DNA of 21,996 bases from Saccoglossus kowalevskii (Eukaryota; Hemichordata; Enteropneusta; Harrimaniidae). Position 1 is the stretch's first letter. The number at the start of each line of letters is the position of its first letter. Both the position numbers and the translations under genes were made by a program. The notes below the pieces were generated by a model. The model did not search any database. It saw only the letters and a list, made by a program, of their open reading frames with translations, and was not told where the DNA came from. Below, one piece after another: positions 20,661 through 21,996 of the stretch. The stretch lies in the NCBI RefSeq assembly GCF_000003605.2, contig NW_003126903.1, positions 35,761 through 57,756 of the forward strand. The letters are read 5' to 3'.

Positions 20661-20801
20661 CTGAAACAAGTACAGCTTGCAAAGCATCGTTTTCGTACTC
20701 AGATTTAGGCTGTGCTAATATACAACCAAGGGCTTCACATTTATCTTTTGCACCAGACCAGTTCATGGGCCCATCCAAAACTTTATATACGCTCGAAGGA
20801 T
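20661..20801 (-). CDS. Copy 2 exon 3: start of CTLD
   Basis: After TTATGCAG the exon reads on through VYKVLDGPMNW, AKDKCEALGC and ILAQPKS, ending in GCACTT-like coding and a phase 1 donor GTATAC, exactly as in copy 1. It has two cysteines (KC and GC) where copy 1 has one. The helix and loop after Cys are heavily substituted (SEYENDALQAV in place of TLAQMNAIMSL). The exon is two codons shorter than copy 1. Confidence 0.85.
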
Positions 20802-20944
20802 CTGCATAACAAATAATGGACAATGATTAACAACATACCTATATAGCAATAGAGTGATACCCGCTTGCTGTACATAGTCGGTGTAGCTGCTGATACACAG
20901 TATGCATTTTGTGATACTAATTTTATTCAATTATATATAACTAA

Positions 20945-21147
20945 AGCCCCTAGAGACTACAACGGCTTGCGACTCGAAATTTTTCCCGTTGTACGACTCG
21001 TTGTATCCTGGTGCAGTGGTCGTTCACCTCTCGTACGATTTTATATATTGATTGCGACTCAAAGACAACACTTCTACAACAGGACGGACAAAATATTTTC
21101 GAAAAAAAAATTATCGCATGAGTGAGGCGCCAATTGTGAAAGGGGCT
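20945..21147. mobile_element. 203-bp MITE with TAA target duplication
   Basis: The ends are AGCCCCT (20945-20951) and AGGGGCT (21141-21147), flanked by TAA at 20942-20944 and 21148-21150. The interior is non-coding and GC-richer than its surroundings. A three-base TAA duplication fits PIF/Harbinger-type elements (TWA targets). The perfect terminal repeat is only seven bases, so the superfamily is tentative. It sits in the intron upstream of copy 2 exon 3, precisely where similarity with copy 1 ends. Confidence 0.6.
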
Positions 21148-21407
21148 TAATATCACTGTATTGATACAGTGTTAAATGGGAACTAAATAGCGCCCACATG
21201 AGGTATAAACAAAAAAGAAAACAAAGCATACTATCTATCTGATTATATATAAACAACCTGGGGAGCCATAGATGGCTGGATTGGCCTAGGGAGTTTTGAC
21301 TTTTACTTTTAACATGCCCACGTGCAAATACTAGTATTATGGATGTGCGAATGATCAAGACAGGCATTTTGTTTTTTTTCTTTTTCTGTCCAACTGGTTT
21401 CTAATAA

Positions 21408-21602
21408 ATGCTGTTTCCAGTACTGCTCGCTGCTCGAGTATGCAATCCAATCCAGTTTGTAGGGTGGTGGTGGAAAACTTTTCGTTCATGTATTCTGTTC
21501 TTTTGTAACACAGACGCTCACTTGCTGTACTGGAAAATCAATGGGACAACTGTCACAGGAACGCCAAGCAGATTGTTCACCGACCGTATTTTGAAATAAA
21601 AC
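21408..21602 (+). pseudogene. Possible transposase C-terminal fragment
   Basis: An open frame of 63 codons follows a CTGTTTCCAG acceptor-like site and ends beside AATAAA (21595-21600). It contains GWWWKTF and AHLLYWKING, which recall the WWK and N-A-x-I-L-Y pattern near the end of piggyBac-type (DDE_Tnp_1_7) transposases. No DDE catalytic residues are present in this piece, and the similarity is by eye only. It could equally be a chance frame. Confidence 0.25.
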
Positions 21603-21714
21603 TATCACCCGAAGAAGGGGCATCGTCGACGTCAGATAGACTCCCGTCACTCACACTAGACTGATCTGAATATTCGCCAAATTCACATTCTACCGTACAT
21701 CCCTGAATATGTAA

Positions 21715-21760
21715 AATCGGTAAAAATGAGGGGTTGGCTTATACTCAAAGATGACCTCGG
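21715..21760. mobile_element. Possible pogo/Tigger-like terminal sequence
   Basis: The stretch with AAAATGAGGGGTTGGCTTAT and ACTCAAAGATGACCTCGG resembles the GGGGT-GGCTTATAC-CGAG terminal sequences of pogo/Tigger-like elements common in invertebrates. No partner end or target duplication is visible, so the extent is unknown. Confidence 0.25.
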
Positions 21761-21762
21761 AA

Positions 21763-21801
21763 AAGATGATTGGGGGGGGGGGGTAACATTGTAATCATCT
21801 T
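21763..21801. other. Hairpin with a G12 loop
   Basis: AAGATGATT (21763-21771) pairs perfectly with AATCATCTT (21793-21801). The loop contains twelve consecutive G (21772-21783). A second G12 run followed by TAAC is at 16147-16158 without the stem. Confidence 0.5.
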
Positions 21802-21996
21802 ACCACCCACTAAAAAATATCCAAATTATATCTTTTGTTCACCAAGCCAGGCTCGGGGAGATATTACTTATTTTTGAAGAAAAAATGCGTCATTGATTTC
21901 CCTGCACTTTTACAATGAAGAAACAAACATGTTCATAATAAAACACACATTTTATTACAATACGATTTACATACTGTCCGAATTTATCGTGTACAA

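Larger units (their letters stand above)
19090..20801 (-). pseudogene. Copy 2: lectin-VWD paralogue, frameshifted in exon 4
   Basis: Exons matching copy 1 exons 3-8 lie at 20801-20661, 20511-20371, 20144-20080, 19898-19648, 19541-19255 and 19099-19090, all with good GT-AG sites and the same phases. Exon 4 is 141 nt instead of 142: the frame breaks near an AAAA run (20415-20418), and a TAG (20405-20407) follows within a few codons. Every other exon is open. No counterpart of exons 1-2 is visible out to 21996, so it is either 5'-truncated or its start lies beyond the window. Cysteines number ten, versus six in the mature copy 1 protein. It is a recent pseudogene unless the single base is an assembly error in a homopolymer, which is quite possible given the otherwise intact splice sites and VWD. 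Confidence 0.75.
21151..21996. other. Flank right of copy 2, no host gene seen
   Basis: I looked here for the signal-peptide and microexon counterparts of copy 2 and found none. The right part is probably transposon-derived (see separate entries). A minus-strand open stretch at about 21585-21700 is acidic and Ser/Asp-rich and ends with TGA, unassigned. Confidence 0.4.

Noticed and set aside
21151-21407. Exons 1-2 of copy 2
   Set aside because: No signal-peptide frame and no 16-nt microexon context on the minus strand; overlapping open frames here lack splice support.

Overview
This is an AT-rich metazoan window with short exons, GT-AG introns, abundant microsatellites and decayed transposons. 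It has no operons, RBS-led genes or other prokaryotic features. The domain content (secreted C-type lectin plus von Willebrand factor D) and the repeats suggest a marine invertebrate, perhaps an invertebrate deuterostome. I cannot name the species from the sequence.

The only convincing host genes are two paralogues, both on the minus strand. Copy 1 (270..3706) appears complete. It has eight coding exons for a 321-residue secreted protein: signal peptide, a short dibasic-ended segment on a 16-nt microexon, a C-type lectin-like domain (CTLD, exons 3-5), a VWD domain (exons 6-7) and a tiny last coding exon. An AATAAA signal follows. Copy 2 (19090..20801) has the matching exons 3-8, but exon 4 carries a one-base frameshift and exons 1-2 are not found in the window. 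Similarity between the copies continues through introns and 3' flank, so they are a tandem segmental duplication. The VWD half is well conserved between them and the lectin half is strongly diverged. The cysteine sets differ in a correlated way: copy 2 has ten cysteines, and copy 1 has lost two apparent disulfide pairs, both partners each time.

The 15 kb between the genes holds no clear host gene. It contains a GC-rich interspersed repeat with a (TATGT)12 microsatellite (4.45-4.8 kb), a four-unit satellite of about 200-212 bp (5.79-6.6 kb), two copies of a tRNA-like SINE candidate (5.5 and 13.1 kb), and a badly decayed minus-strand Ty3/gypsy-type retroelement (about 8.7-12.05 kb). That retroelement has recognisable zinc knuckle, reverse transcriptase and RNase H pieces, and a TG...CA block of 849 bp (LTR-like, 11-bp inverted ends) interrupts its RNase H region. 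Further right are a diverged inverted repeat (16.2-17.0 kb) and a 203-bp-period tandem duplication (17.45-17.77 kb).

To the right of copy 2 exon 3, similarity to copy 1 stops at a 203-bp MITE with TAA duplications. Beyond it is unrelated, probably transposon-derived sequence. How the two lectin-VWD proteins act is inference: they look like secreted recognition or matrix proteins, copy 1 keeping a mannose-type EPN motif that copy 2 lacks.
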